From Portunus trituberculatus (Eukaryota; Arthropoda; Malacostraca; Decapoda; Portunidae), in assembly GCF_017591435.1 (NCBI RefSeq), contig NC_059303.1:5076360-5140359 (forward strand): a stretch of DNA of 64,000 nucleotides, written 5' to 3'. The translations under genes and the position numbers were made by a program. The notes under the pieces are model-generated. The model was given only the letters and a program-made list of their open reading frames with translations, was not told where the DNA came from and ran no database searches. Shown in pieces: positions 1 to 12,800 of the stretch; the first letter of the stretch is position 1, and each line of letters opens with the position of its first letter.

Positions 1-699
1 GACTATAGTAAATTCTTTGACTATTTAACTTCCAAAGTGGAGCACATTCTGTCTCTTTACCCTTTCGCTGAGATTTCCATTCTTGGAGATTTCAATGTTC
101 ACCACCAGGTTTGGCTTTCCTCTCTCTTCACTGACCACCCAGGTGAACTAGCCTTCAACTTTGCTATCCTCCATGACATAGAGCATCTGGTGCAACACCC
201 TACTCATATTCTTGACCGTCTTGGGGACACGGTCAACATTCTTAATCTCTTCCTCACCTCTAATCTTTCTGCTAATGCTGTCACCCTATCATTGCTGTTG
301 GGCTCCCCCGATCACAATCTCATTTTTGTATCTTGTCCTATTTCTCCAATTCCTCCTCAGGATCTCCCAAAGCAGAGGTACCTCTGGTGTTTTGCCTCTG
401 CCAGTTTATGGGACCTGAGGAGGTATTATGTTGATTTTCCCAGGAATGATTACTGTTTCTCTGTCAGAAACCCATCTTTTTGTGCTGAACGCATGACAGA
501 GGTGATAGTGTCTGGCATGGAGGTGTACATTCCCCATTCTTTTCTCAACCCAAATCTTCTAAACTTTTTGTTTAACACAGCCTGTTCTCGTGCTATACAT
601 GATAGAGAGGTTGCCCATCTCCTGAATCCCACGCACTTTATGTTTCTGTCCAGAATCATGCCATGTCTGTTCTTGAACTTGCCAAACACTCCTTCATGA
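1..699 (+). pseudogene. LINE family 1 endonuclease domain, partial
   Basis: The frame is open from base 1 (Asp-Tyr-Ser-Lys) to 699. It contains the motif GDFNVHH at about 94-114 and the motif SPDHNLIF at about 304-327. These correspond to the conserved D/N and terminal SDH motifs of LINE exonuclease/endonuclease/phosphatase domains, which nick target DNA. The N-terminal catalytic part is outside the window. From about 655 the similarity to the element continues in another frame (NRKCQNLSNS near 700), so a frameshift separates it from the RT. It is a remnant of the mobile element and not a host gene. Confidence 0.8.
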
Positions 700-2478
700 A
701 TAGAAAATGTCAAAATCTTTCAAACTCAAACTCCCCTCGAGACGTCTGGCATCTAGCCAAAAACATCTCCAATAACTTTACTTCTTCATCTTACCCTCCT
801 TTATTTCATCCTGATGGCACCACTGCCATCTCTTCTGTCTCTAAAGCTAAACTCTTCTCTCAAACCTTTGCTAACAACTCCACCTTGGATGATTCTGGGC
901 TTGTTCCTCTTTCTCCTCCTCCCTCTGACTATTTCATGTCTTCAATCAAAATTCTTCGTAGTGATGTTTTCCATGCCCTTGCTGGACTAAACCCTCTGAA
1001 AGCTTATGAACGTGATGGGGTTCCTCCTATTGTTCTTAAAAACTGTGCTTCCGTGCTTGCACCTTGTCTGGCCAAAGTCTTTCAACTTCGTCTATCAACT
1101 TCTATCTTTTCTTCTTGCTGGAAGTTTGCCTACATTCAGCCTGTTCCTGAAAAGGGTGACCATTCTAATCCCTCAAGCTACTGTCCATCTTTCTTTTTTA
1201 ATTTTTTAATCTATCCTGAATAGGAAGATTCTTAAACATCTGTCACTTTACAATCTTCTATCTGATTGCCAGTATGGCTTCTGTCAAGGTCGTTCTACTG
1301 GTGATCTTTTGGCTTTCCTTACTGAGTCTTGGTCATCCTCTTTTAGAGATTTTGGTGAAATTTTTGCTGTTGTGTTTAGACATATCAAAAGCTTTTGATA
1401 GAGTGTGGCACAAAGCTTTGATTTCCAAACTACCCTTTATGTTTTCTATCCTTCTCTTTGCATCTTTATCTCAAGTTTCCTTTCCAACTGTTCTGTTGCT
1501 GGTGTGGTAGACGGCCACTGTTCTCCTAAATGTATTAATAGTGGTGTTCCTCAGGGTTCTGTCCTGTCACCCACTCTTTCTACGAGTATTATTCATTAAT
1601 GATCTTAACCAAACTTCTTGCCCTATCCACTCCTACGCTGATGCTACCATCCTATATCTTTCCAAGTCCTTTCAGAGACGACCAACCCTTCAGGAAGTCA
1701 ACAGATCATGCAGGAATGCCACAGAATGCCTGACTTCTGATCTTTCTAAGATTTCTGACTGGGGTAGAGAAAATCTAATAGTTTTCAATGCCTCAAAATC
1801 TCAATTCTATCATCTATCAACTCAACACAACCTTCCAGACAACTATCCCCTCTTCTTCAGTGACACTCAACTGTCTCCCTCTTCCACACTGAATATCCTT
1901 AGTCTGTCCTTTACTTATAATCTTAACTGAAAACTTCACATCTCATCTCTTGCTAAAACAGCTTCTATGAAGTTAGGCGTTCTGAGGCATCTCTGCCAGT
2001 TTTTCTTGCCCTTCCAACTGCTAACTCTGTACAAGGACCTTATCCATCCCTGTATGGAATACTCTTCACATGTTTGGGGGGGTACCACTCACACAGTTTT
2101 ATTGAATAGGGTGGAATCAAAAGCTTTCATCTCGTCAACTCTCCTCCTCTGACTGACTGTCTTCAGCCTCTTTCTCACCGCCAAAATGTTGCATTTCTTT
2201 CTATCTTTTATTGCTATTTTCATGGTAACTGCTCTACTGATCTGGCTAACTGCATGCCTCCCCTCCTTCTGCAGCCTCACTGCACAAGGCTTTCTTCTTC
2301 CTCTCATCCCTATTCTGTCCAACTCTCTAATGCAAGAGTTAATCAGTATTCTCAATCATTCATACCTTTCTCTGGTAAACTCTGGAATTCCCTACCTACT
2401 TCTGTATTTCTGACTTTCTACGACTTGTCTTCTTTTAAGATGGAGGTATTAAGACATTTGCTCCCTAATTTTGGCTAA
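663..2478 (+). pseudogene. LINE family 1 reverse transcriptase, frameshifted and inactivated
   Basis: RT motifs can be followed across several frames: a KGD segment near 1155; QYGFCQGRSTGDLLAF near 1270-1315; LDISKAFDRVWHKALISKL (motif A, first catalytic Asp) near 1375-1430; SGVPQGSVLSP near 1540-1570; and FINDL, then YADATILY at about 1634-1657. The last should read YADD: codon 1643-1645 gives Ala where the second catalytic Asp belongs. The C-terminal part (LIHPCMEYSSHVWGG near 2040-2080, WNSLPTSV near 2380-2400) is typical of this LINE group. At least four frameshifts and an in-frame TGA at 1928 show it cannot make an active enzyme. Confidence 0.85.
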
Positions 2479-2522
2479 CGCATTTCTTTCTTCTAGAGAA
2501 CTAGCACCAAAGTGGGTCTTTC

Positions 2523-2526
<4 letters not shown>

Positions 2527-2598
<72 letters not shown>
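2527..2598. repeat. (TA)n microsatellite, about 36 units
   Basis: Perfect TA repeat between the 3' end of LINE family 1 and the truncated 5' end of a LINE family 2 copy. Confidence 0.97.
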
Positions 2599-2600
<2 letters not shown>

Positions 2601-3503
2601 TCCTGGCTCCAGTAATGTTCATAGGGTATTATTGATATGGTAGATGAGGATGACAGTTATATAAGGTTAGTTGCAGATGATGCAAAGTTACTGAATTGAG
2701 TGCAGAATGACATGAATTGTGAAATGTTACAGGAAGACTTCAGTAAGATACATGAATGGAGCAAGAAATGATAAATGGAATTTAATGCAAAAAAAAAATG
2801 TAAAGTGATGGAACTAGGGAAACGTAAAAGAAGACAGACAAGATCTTACACTATGAGATTATTATAGATTTGGAAAACAAAAGAAAAAAAAGATCTTGGT
2901 ATTACAGTAAATGATAATTTTTCACCAGAAAAACACACAAACAATATAGTTGGGAAAACATAAGAGTTGCTAAGAAAAATTGAATGAGCTTTTACCTACA
3001 TAGATGAAGAGATGATGAAATAACTAATTGAATACATGATTTGACCTAAAGTAGAATATGCTGCACTCGTGAGATCACCACATAATAAAAAAGATATAAG
3101 GAAGACGTAACCAAATTGGTTCCAAGATTGATAGACCTAACTTATGAGGACAGATTAAAAAGATTAAAACTTCCAACATTGCAACAGAGGAGAGAAAGAG
3201 GAGAGGAGACCTAATTTCTATATACAAGGCATGGAAGGGGATGGACCATGTCGACAAAAAAGACTTATTGGTGTGGGGCTCAAGAAATACAAGAGGAGAC
3301 GGCATGAAATTGAAAGATTGCATGTAGAAGAGACATTAAAAAATATAGTTTTTCAAATAGAAGCCTAGAAATATGGAAAAATTTGGATAAAACAGTGGTT
3401 TAAGCAAGAAATACTGTTGATGACTTTAAGGCTTAATTGGACGACTATACATATGGAGACAGGACAGCACGAGCACAGCTCTTTTCCTGTAAGATACAAC
3501 TAG

Positions 3504-3505
<2 letters not shown>
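2599..3505 (+). mobile_element. LINE family 2 copy, highly decayed, 5' truncated
   Basis: Translation in mixed frames gives VLAPVMF just after the (TA)n, then LVADDAKLLN near 2665, a Glu/Trp-rich segment (EWSKK near 2755), and an end containing the characteristic 3' sequence before the (AC)n. It aligns along its length with the better copy at 16391-17305 but has many stops and indels. It begins at the RT motif LAPVMF, so everything upstream is missing, as is typical of 5' truncation during target-primed reverse transcription. Confidence 0.72.

Positions 3506-3562
<57 letters not shown>
3506..3562. repeat. (AC)n microsatellite
   Basis: About 28 perfect AC units. They join the 3' end of the LINE family 2 copy directly to the tRNA-like head of the next SINE. 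Confidence 0.97.

Positions 3563-4547
<985 letters not shown>

Positions 4548-4638
<91 letters not shown>
4548..4638. repeat. (AC)n microsatellite
   Basis: About 45 units continuous with the GGTAAATACA tail of the preceding LINE fragment. Confidence 0.97.
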
Positions 4639-4642
<4 letters not shown>

Positions 4643-4742
4643 GAGTGAATTGGATAAGTGTAGATATGGAGATGGGGCCACACAAGCATAAAGCCCAGGC
4701 CCTGTAAAACTTCAACTAGGTAGATACAACAACTAGGTAAAT
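4639..4742 (+). mobile_element. LINE family 2, very short 3' fragment
   Basis: About 100 bp covering only the last coding residues (LDKCRYGDGAT type), the 3' UTR and a CAACTAGGTAAATG tail, between two (AC)n tracts. It differs from the 4329 copy by several substitutions, so it is not a recent local duplicate. Confidence 0.82.
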
Positions 4743-4758
4743 GCACACACACACACAC

Positions 4759-4957
4759 AAGCCTCTTAATGTGTGGCCCCTGTTCACCTAGCAGTAAAAT
4801 AGGTACGGGATGTAACTCGAGGGGTTGTGGCCTCGCTTTCCCGGTGTGTGTTGTGTGTTGATGTGGTCTCAGTCCTACCCGAAGATCGGTCTATGAGCTC
4901 TGAGCTCGCTCCGTAATGGGGAAGACTTGCTGGGTGACCAGCAGGCGACCGAGGTGA

Positions 4958-4960
<3 letters not shown>
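4759..4960 (+). mobile_element. SINE subfamily A, head missing
   Basis: Body sequence from GCCTCTTAATGTGTGGCC to GTGAATTAC matches the 3563 copy at most positions. The tRNA-like head is absent. A short (AC)n lies at the truncated 5' side (4743-4758) and a 60-bp (AC)n at the 3' side. Confidence 0.83.

Positions 4961-5020
<60 letters not shown>
4961..5020. repeat. (AC)n microsatellite
   Basis: 30 perfect AC units forming the tail of the preceding SINE. Confidence 0.97.
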
Positions 5021-5023
<3 letters not shown>

Positions 5024-5085
5024 TTTGAGTCATGGGCATGGTGAGACAAATGGGTGAGCCACTTAATGTGTTGCCCATGTACATC
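5021..5085 (+). mobile_element. SINE fragment, degenerate
   Basis: Contains a B-box-like GAGTTTGAGTCATGGGCATG followed by AAATGGGTGAGCCACTTAATGTG, recognisable as the B box and start of the body of SINE subfamily A. It is very short, so the call is tentative. Confidence 0.5.
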
Positions 5086-6147
5086 CAACAACAACTACTG
5101 TATTTGATGGCTCATAAGATGCACAGGCTCATAAGATGCACAATGTTATGGTAGACATTGAAATGAAATAAAAGACAAATTAGCAGATTTAAGCTCTGAA
5201 TATGAAGTGAAGGATTTCACCTGACATTTGAAGACTCACATGTATTTAAATCATTATTAGATCATAATATTTTGCATTTAAAAACTTTGATCTTTGCTAG
5301 TAGGCTACACATGATCTTTGCTGTGACTTGTGAGATGTAAATATGTACCGGGCATATAGTGTTGACAGTGACAGTGAGAGAGTCAGAGACTACAGGGCTA
5401 ATAATCATAATTTCTTTTACCATAATTTTTTTTACATGTATGGAAGATAAGAATGTTAAAAGAAAGGTGCAATTTTAATTGTATGAAAGTGTATCTTACC
5501 TCAAGTAGTAATGGCATCACACTAAAGAACACAGTGAAGCTTGCCTGTGTCAAGATCAAGATCACCAACAATGACTGCATTTGTTTTGATTCATACAATG
5601 CGTGTTGCATGGTCACTTGACAAATTCTGCCTGACTGGTGTCATTCAAATTGAATTACCAAAAAATGTGACCTATATGTATTGGTACCTTGAAAGAAAGA
5701 GTTGTTTTGTGTAGTATCTATCATCACTTTGTTTACATCTGCGAAGATGTTTAGGGTTTGATTTTGGAGCCTCTTGCCACCAACCAGTGTCTCAATACTG
5801 AAACTTGGCCTCATAGGACACAAGGTCATTCCCTGAGACTTTTTTTTTGGAGAAAAAGGTGTGTTTTATGAGTCATCAAATGTGGTAGGTACATGGTGTA
5901 ACTGAGGAATTGTGGCCTGACAGTCGTTTTGTGGTGTGAGTGGTCTCAGTCCTTCCCAAAGATTGGTCATTATGAGCTTTGAGGTAATTTTATAAGGTAA
6001 CGACTGGCTGAGTGATCATAGGTGAATATTACTCTGTCTGTAGTTACTTGGTAGAAAAAATAATATAATGTATGTCCTTATATATATGAATCAGTTTGAC
6101 TTTTTAACATAGATGAAATTGTAATTGACCAATCTACCTTGTTTCAG
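5086..6147. other. AT-rich spacer or upstream intron of REXO4, with a degenerate SINE body
   Basis: No coding signal was found. About 5880-6035 is a strongly decayed SINE body (TAGGTACATGGTGTAACT, GTGGTCTCAGTCCTTCCCAAAG, CGACTGGCTGAGTGATCA). The segment ends in a pyrimidine-containing acceptor, GTTTCAG at 6141-6147, which precedes the first visible REXO4 exon. Confidence 0.6.
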
Positions 6148-6283
6148 GTCATGAATTTTCCATTGTCCAGAAAGAAGTCTCAGACCTGATTGAAGGACAT
6201 ATCCTTGTGGGTCATGCATTACACAATGACCTGTGCTCATTGTACCTCAGCCATCCACGCTCCAACATTAGAGACACGTCTAA
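6148..6283 (+). CDS. REXO4: RNA exonuclease 4 (REXO4), internal exon with Exo II motif
   Basis: The exon lies between acceptor TTTCAG and donor GTATGTG. It starts in phase with two bases of a split codon and ends with two bases of a Lys codon. It encodes 44 full codons, beginning HEFSIVQKEVSDLIEGHILV and continuing with GHALHNDL, LYLSHPRSNIRDTS. GHALHNDL with the preceding VQKEV..GHILV is the second catalytic block of DEDDh 3'-5' exonucleases, and this spelling is characteristic of REXO4/XPMC2, a nucleolar RNA exonuclease. RDTSKY is the conserved block that follows in that family. The exon with motif I (DCEMVG-type, first catalytic Asp and Glu) was not found between 1 and 6147 and probably lies upstream of the window. 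Identification is by remembered family motifs, not a search. Confidence 0.9.
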
Positions 6284-6899
<616 letters not shown>

Positions 6900-7002
6900 A
6901 TATAAAGGCTTTAAACGTCTGTTTGGAGGCAGAACCCCCAGTCTAAAGAATTTGGTAGAACGTCTCCTAGGCATCCAGATACAGCAAGGGGAACACAATT
7001 CT
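6900..7002 (+). CDS. REXO4: REXO4 exon, region between Exo II and Exo III
   Basis: A 103-nt exon between acceptor GACAG and donor GTAAGT. Its first base completes the Lys codon split in the previous exon, and 34 codons follow: YKGFKRLFGGRTPSLKNLVE then RLLGIQIQQGEHNS. The order RDTSKY-KGFK-GRTPSLKNL-LLG-IQQGEH corresponds to the REXO4 segment that carries conserved basic and Gly-Arg-Pro-Ser residues and leads into the catalytic His. The EH at the end supplies the histidine of the DEDDh motif. The exon ends in phase 0. Confidence 0.9.
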
Positions 7003-7733
7003 GTAAGTTTTGATGTGTATGATTATTGAGGAATGATTGACTCTATTAGTTTAGAATTAGTGTTAACACATACACTATCCCCTTATTTACCATTTCTTTT
7101 AGGCTAATCTCTAAATTTTAATTACCGAAATTGTATAGATGATAAAGCTGCTTTGTCTTATGTGCTAGATAGGGAGAACTACTTAGTTCCGTTCATACTT
7201 ATAAACCTCATCTATAGACAGTAAAGTTCCTGTATTTTATGATCTTTCCTGTCTCCTGTACACTAGCACTGTTCTCTTTTCATAGGGAACTTATCTTACA
7301 CTTACGATATCTACTTTGATGTTGCATATCATTCTTGTTATTTCATCTTTATCTATTTCATCTTGGTAGCTGAACCATTCCAGGGTACAGCATATTAGTA
7401 CTTCCACAATTTTTTCATAATTTTTTTCTCCCATTAAGAAGAATGCTACATGTTTTATAAATACTTTTGTAGGTCTCACCTTCTACCATGTTCACAACTT
7501 TGACTCATTGTGGAGTTTATTTTACTGTGCAAAAAGTACACGCAGTTTTAGTATTTCTTTTGCTATAGCTTCTACACTAACTATGCAATATTTTCTGAAG
7601 ATGAAGATAACATGTACTTTAAGAAGAAATCATTGTAAATGCTAAATGTTCATATATTTTATTGTAACAACTTTGCTCCTTGTGATTACCTTGTATATTA
7701 CCAGTTCATCATAAAATACTTGATCTCCCCTAG
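7003..7733 (+). other. REXO4 intron
   Basis: A 731-bp AT-rich GT-AG intron (donor GTAAGT, acceptor CTCCCCTAG). No repeats or other features were seen in it. Confidence 0.85.
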
Positions 7734-7889
7734 GTTCAAGACGCTCAAGCAGCCATGCGCCTCTACACCATGCATCGGAGGGAGTGGGAGAAATCCTTGC
7801 CAAATAAGTACAAAAAAAGACACTTGATGAAAGGCATAGCTTTAGTTGGGAATAAAGAACAGACATCTGGAGCTTCTTCAGGTAATTAA
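7734..7889 (+). CDS. REXO4: REXO4 exon with Exo III motif, probable C-terminal end
   Basis: It opens in phase 0 after acceptor CCCCTAG and encodes VQDAQAAMRLYTMHRREWEK, then a Lys/Arg-rich tail (SLPNKYKKRHLMKG) and a Ser/Gly end, reaching TAA at 7887-7889. Joined to the previous exon it gives EHNS-VQDAQAAMRLY, with the H-x4-D of DEDDh Exo III followed by the AAMRLY helix usual in REXO4. A basic tail of this sort fits nucleolar localisation in the family. The stop overlaps a possible donor (CAG|GTAATT at 7882), so splicing to a further exon is possible; reading through to TAA is the simpler model. The three exons supply 131 codons of the C-terminal half. Confidence 0.88.
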   Translation, partial: VQDAQAAMRLYTMHRREWEKSLPNKYKKRHLMKGIALVGNKEQTSGASSGN

Positions 7890-8437
7890 GGCTTCTACTG
7901 AAAATTCTAAATCACAGGAAGAATATTAGAAATCTAGTAAATAGTAATAATTTATATTAGTTATTATTGAAGTGGTTTTTACATGACAGAGATGGTTTAG
8001 CTGGTTTTCGTCCACTGAATGCCACAAAACTATGGTTCAGTTTTTTTGTATTTATTATTTGTTGCTTATGAATATGCTTGTTAATGAAATGAAATGAATT
8101 CATAAAGATTTATTGTGTATGTATTTGGGTGTACTTTTGGTATATATGTATTTCTTGTTATTTTTAAAATAAAAAGGAAATTTGGATAAATGCTAAAAAC
8201 TTCATTAATAAAAGGACTGAAAATAAAAAATGTTTTCATAATTTGATGTGTGAGAAGCAAATGTTATGTGTACATTGATATTTTAATATTGTTTGTACAC
8301 ACTGCAAAAAGAAAGTTGGTAATCATGCACATATGTTTACACTGATTGGTGTCATTGTACTGAGAACATTTTTAGAGTATAGATGTGATTATTGGGTGTT
8401 GACCATAAAATGGTGAAGCGTAGTGCAGGCAGCAGGA
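7890..8437. other. REXO4 3' flank, AT-rich
   Basis: No coding sequence. Several AATAAA-type signals occur (for example near 8166-8230), so this probably contains the 3' UTR and polyadenylation site. The exact site cannot be set from sequence alone. Confidence 0.5.
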
Positions 8438-8682
8438 ATGAGGATGGACTGATTCATCTAGGAAATTACACAGCAAGACAGGCTAAGGAATGATGATGTA
8501 AGGAAAGAACAAAGTGGAATAGAATATATAGTTGGATTAATTGTAAGAAGCCAATTAAGATGGTTAGGTTATTTAATAAGAATGGATGAGAACAGAACAG
8601 ACTGTAGCCAGCAAAGGATCCAATGGAAGACTGAAAATGATGGAAAGGCACAATGTACAAAGCTGTGGTTACCTAAAGGATG
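8438..8682 (+). mobile_element. RTE-like LINE remnant, RT C-terminus
   Basis: Translation from 8438 gives MRMD, two stops, then EITQQDRLRNDDVRKEQSGI followed by EYIVGLIVRSQLRWLGYLIRMDENR. The pattern DRIRNEDIR...I..SQLRWFGHVMRMDENR is the well-known C-terminal end of RTE/BovB-type LINE proteins. Upstream RT motifs are absent. It is a third LINE lineage, different from those at 1-2526 and 16391-17305. Confidence 0.7.
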
Positions 8683-11600
8683 ATAGTGGAACATACTGAG
8701 GAAGAAAGGCTATATATAGAGAGAGGAATGGATGACATTCTTGTGGGACCACAACAGAGGGGAAACCCAATCTGGTGTATGGTGGGAAAGCAAGGTGTCA
8801 TTCTCATTGTAATATGGACATAGTTAATTTTGCAACATGCAGTTTCTTTTGGGCATTGGCCTCTTAGCATATACAAGTAAGTCACTAAAAATAACCATTT
8901 TATTTATTTCAAATGCACCATAATCTGAATTATTTTGAGGTTCATATTAAACTTTTATTTAACTTATTTTGTGTTGACTATTGCATGCTTTCATGTACAT
9001 TTGTGATCTCTTAGGAGAATAACAGGAAGTGCCCACTTTCTTGTTTAGTCACAAATATTACTCAAGACACATTACTGATGAGAACATTCAGCCTGCCAGA
9101 AGACAATCTACCATCATCTTCATGTTACAAAGGATGACTGGCATGCTCCCCATCCTCACTGAACACTGCTGGGTTCCATGCAGTGAGCAAAGGTTATAGA
9201 ACAAAGATAGAAGAACTGTTACCAAAAAAATTCAACCTTAGGTCATCTGATGTGTGCATATGCTATCTAGCACCATAACTTTACTAAGGTAGATCCTGTT
9301 GCTTAGTATTTGAAAGATCAGACATCAAACTTAATGGCTAAAACCCATACTTCATGTACTGTATCTTATAACTCATGTGTTGACATGTGAATGAATGAAA
9401 TAATTAATTCACTTACATTTTATTATTATACAGTTTATACATATATATTTTTTGAGATAAAAAGTTTAAACTAAATGGAAATATACATGAATATGAACAT
9501 AATTTATTTTGTATGGAACACTTAAACTACGTCCAGGTTTTCCATATTCTCGTATTAAACTAAAATATTACATAGAATTGCCAAAACTTGTCATGGGTAA
9601 CTTAGTTATGGCTCATTAATATTTAGATAACTGTAGGTAGATTCAGTAATTCAATAAATAAATGACATACATTTGATATGTGGATCATGCCAAATAACTC
9701 ATAGCTAACATGACTTAGTTACATGTACTTTGTTTGTAGTGGATATATAAACAGCATATCACAACTAGGTATCCATAACATAAACACTTGATATAATGGT
9801 AGTGGTGACACAGCATACACACAGATACTAGTCATGTATATGTAACAAGGTGATATGACTTCACCTTGCACTCAGAAGCCATGAGAAAGACAGCAATGGT
9901 AATCTTTTAAGAAGTTGAAAATTTCAGAAGTCCATGTACTTTGTAATATGCACTGAAATAAAATTTGTGGGTATCACAACAGCACCAAGAGGAGTATGAT
10001 CCACTCAAGTTGGATCACTAGTGAAACTGATATAAGACAAAAGTAATTACAATAGACTCACCACATAAAATACATCAGTTTGGTACAGTATACTGGAAGA
10101 GTGATGACACTCAGTCTTGAGTAATTTTGATTAATGTTTTTTTTCTTTTCTTTTTGTTTTAGTGATGTGAATCTATTAGTTGTAAGTGGTCAGATATTTA
10201 GGTATATATATATTCTTTATGAAACATGTTTAGAAATCATATTTTGAGTCATTACTATGTACCACTTGCTTTGATTATATTCAAACCACTATAGAATATT
10301 ATATAGAAATTCTCTCATCATTTTAAGGATCTAGCCAGAACTGAGAATAGTTTTTGAAACTTTTAATTGACATGTGGATGAATTTTTGATTAGTACTCAT
10401 AATACTTTATTATGTTGATGTAAATTAAGTCACAATGTAGTAATAGTTGCCATGGCAATACATAATTTCATAATTCCTTCATAGTAAATACAATGCTGAA
10501 ACCACTGATTATTAGCCACACCAAAATTCCAAAACTCAGTTTTTACATTAACTATTTAGGTTCCTATCCAAGATGTATGCTGATTAGGACTTATAAGGAG
10601 ATTACGGAAGTTGTGGATGACCGAGATTGCTCCATGACAAATATCAATACTTAAACATCAGGTAGTTTTCATGTACATCCCATCTTATTTTTTTTCTGAT
10701 TATATATACTGTACTTTATCATGGCAATATGATTATAAGTAATGATGCTATCTATGACATGACTTACTATGTAGATCATACTATCACTTGAGATCCACTA
10801 TCCCACTTTTTTGTTCAAATTATGAAACAATTTGTAAGCAAATTCACAAAGTTACAATGAAATTTTAATGCTAATACACTTTGCCATCAATTATAATTAA
10901 GTAGGCAGGAAAAAGGGAATAGCTTTCTAAGACATGAAGATAACTATAGGGTTGTGGAATGATCCAACATTTTATAGTGTGAAAGCAGAAACAGCAGCTA
11001 ATAGAAATGTAATTATAGGTATAGAGAATAACATATTAGTTAGTGGCTCTGAAGCCATTCAAGAATAGCCAGCTTTTGCACTCATGAACCTGAATTATGG
11101 TAAAAAAATGTTGTATAGTTACATCATTGATGAAAATTTGATAAGCTAATTAATATTACAGGATTCACAAGTTTCATGAAGCCCCTTGAAATTCATACTT
11201 GGTATTTTGTGTTTTTCTAATAGCTGCCAATTTTGAGACATTAAGCTGTAACACTGAGCATTTCTAATATGCTATGGGAATAATATATTTGATGCTTATC
11301 CCTAGTTTATACACTACTGGCCACCCAGTCTCAATACTGCATGGAGGATGCTTCATTTTTGCTACCAGAGTAGTGCTTAGTACACATAACAGCTACAGTC
11401 TAAAATACTTATGCAGTACACTACCTAGATAGTCTTCAGTCTTAAGTATAGCAGGTAGTTGTAAAGGAAGTTCAGTTTTCCCTTGATGCAATAGGTGGCA
11501 GACATGTTACAGTTGAATTCTCTGTGGGGGATGAGCAGCTGAACAGGTAATTCCTGCAGGTTTGGAAGAAGGTTTTAGCAAGTTGTTTATAAACATTTCA

Positions 11601-12049
11601 GCAGTTTAGAGAGATGCAGAGAGTTGGCACTTGAGGCACAGCTAAATGTGTTGTATGGAACGTTCTGGCTGGGTACGAGGGTTTTCGGTCCACTTATAGT
11701 ACTGAGGTAATGGCCGAAAATTTCATTATATGCTTAATTATTTATTGTGACAAAATATAACTATACTTTGTGAACTTCTAACAATAAATTTGTTGTAATT
11801 ACTACATAATACAAAACTAGGCTTCTCTTTGGTATACTGTGTCATGGGATATCTTGGTGTCTGATGTCAAACTTGATTATTGAATGTTACACAAATTCAC
11901 GTTTTGACAAATGTTGACAATTATTTTGATGAGGCAGCTCTTGATAGTTTATTCATTGGATTGTGTAGCATGTTGTTCTGTTGTGTACAATAGTGTCATG
12001 TGCATGAATTTATGTTAGTTATGTTATGAATGAATGTACCACATAACAT
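8683..12049. other. AT-rich, microsatellite-poor DNA without recognisable genes
   Basis: About 3.4 kb of AT-rich sequence with stops in all frames. Apart from a short TATATATAT near 10202 there are no tandem arrays, which contrasts sharply with the rest of the window. It could be intergenic or an intron of a neighbouring gene. No RNA gene was recognised. Confidence 0.6.
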
Positions 12050-12800
12050 CATGTCATTCACCAGAATACAGCCCACTATTCATTGCATTGTGCTGTAGTG
12101 CTTGTGCTTCTTATCAGAAATAATTTGCACTGTGCTTGGAGTGCAGAGTGAATACTGTGCCTTGCTTTCCAACATTTCCCTACTTGGTGCATATGCTACA
12201 GTGCTGCACTTGGTAGTGTGCTGTGGTGCCTAGGAAATATATAATGTCTTTTGTGGATTTCGTAGTGAAACAAAGTGCCATATTATTAATTATAGTGCTT
12301 TGCTACTTACTGTGCATGTGCTTCATTATAGATACATTACTGATGAGAGTTTTAGTGCTTGCAGAATGATTGTGCTTCCCCTTACAATGTGCACTGTGCT
12401 CTTTAAGGTATAACTGTCAGAGTTATGTTCAGTGCCTTTCTAGTGTGCTGTGCACTGTGCTGTGCTAATGTGACTATGATTGAGTTGCATGTAGTGTGCA
12501 TTTTTAGTGCTGTGCTTTGTAGTGTGATGCTAAGAAGTGTTCATACTATAGTGTGTGGTGTAATTGTGCTTCAGTGCAGTGCAGCTATTCAAGTCTTGTC
12601 AGTGCCTTACTGATACAAGATGTGCATTTTGTTGTGCATCTTGTGCTTCTTTGTGCCTTGTGTGCATGATTCCATTAAGTTAGTGCTCAGTGCTCCCTGT
12701 GCTTTCCAGTGTTTTGAGTTACTGGGCAGTGATGTGCCGTGCATTCCAGTGTTGGGCTGCTTGATGCAATGATCAGTGTTTTGTGGTGTTTTACAGTGTT
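12050..12800 (+). repeat. Cryptically simple GTGC/GTGCTT-rich segment
   Basis: The words GTGCT, GTGCA, TGTGC and AGTGC recur dozens of times without a fixed period, for example throughout 12425-12600. It is not a clean tandem array but a low-complexity stretch with GC/TG skew. An open frame of about 60 codons inside it (12425-12613) is Cys/Val-rich because of this composition and is not considered a gene. Confidence 0.6.

Larger units (their letters stand above)
1..2526 (+). mobile_element. Non-LTR retrotransposon (LINE family 1), decayed, 5' end outside window
   Basis: A LINE copy enters from the left edge and runs to the (TA)n tract at 2527. In order it holds the C-terminal part of an apurinic-type endonuclease, a linker, an RT domain and a C-terminal region ending in a WNSLP-type motif near 2380-2400, then a short 3' UTR. 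Such elements copy themselves by target-primed reverse transcription. The reading frame breaks near 655, 1200, 1370, 1510-1560 and 1928, and the second catalytic aspartate of the RT is replaced, so the copy is dead. The domain order fits the jockey/I/CR1 group; I cannot place the clade without a tree. Minus-strand 3' fragments of the same family lie at about 31320 and 50342. Confidence 0.88.

Noticed and set aside
2701..2760. Possible REXO4 motif I exon (a TGTGAAATG word reading as Asn-Cys-Glu-Met)
   Set aside because: The segment aligns with the LINE family 2 RT region (EDCEILQEDL in the better copy), so it belongs to the retrotransposon.
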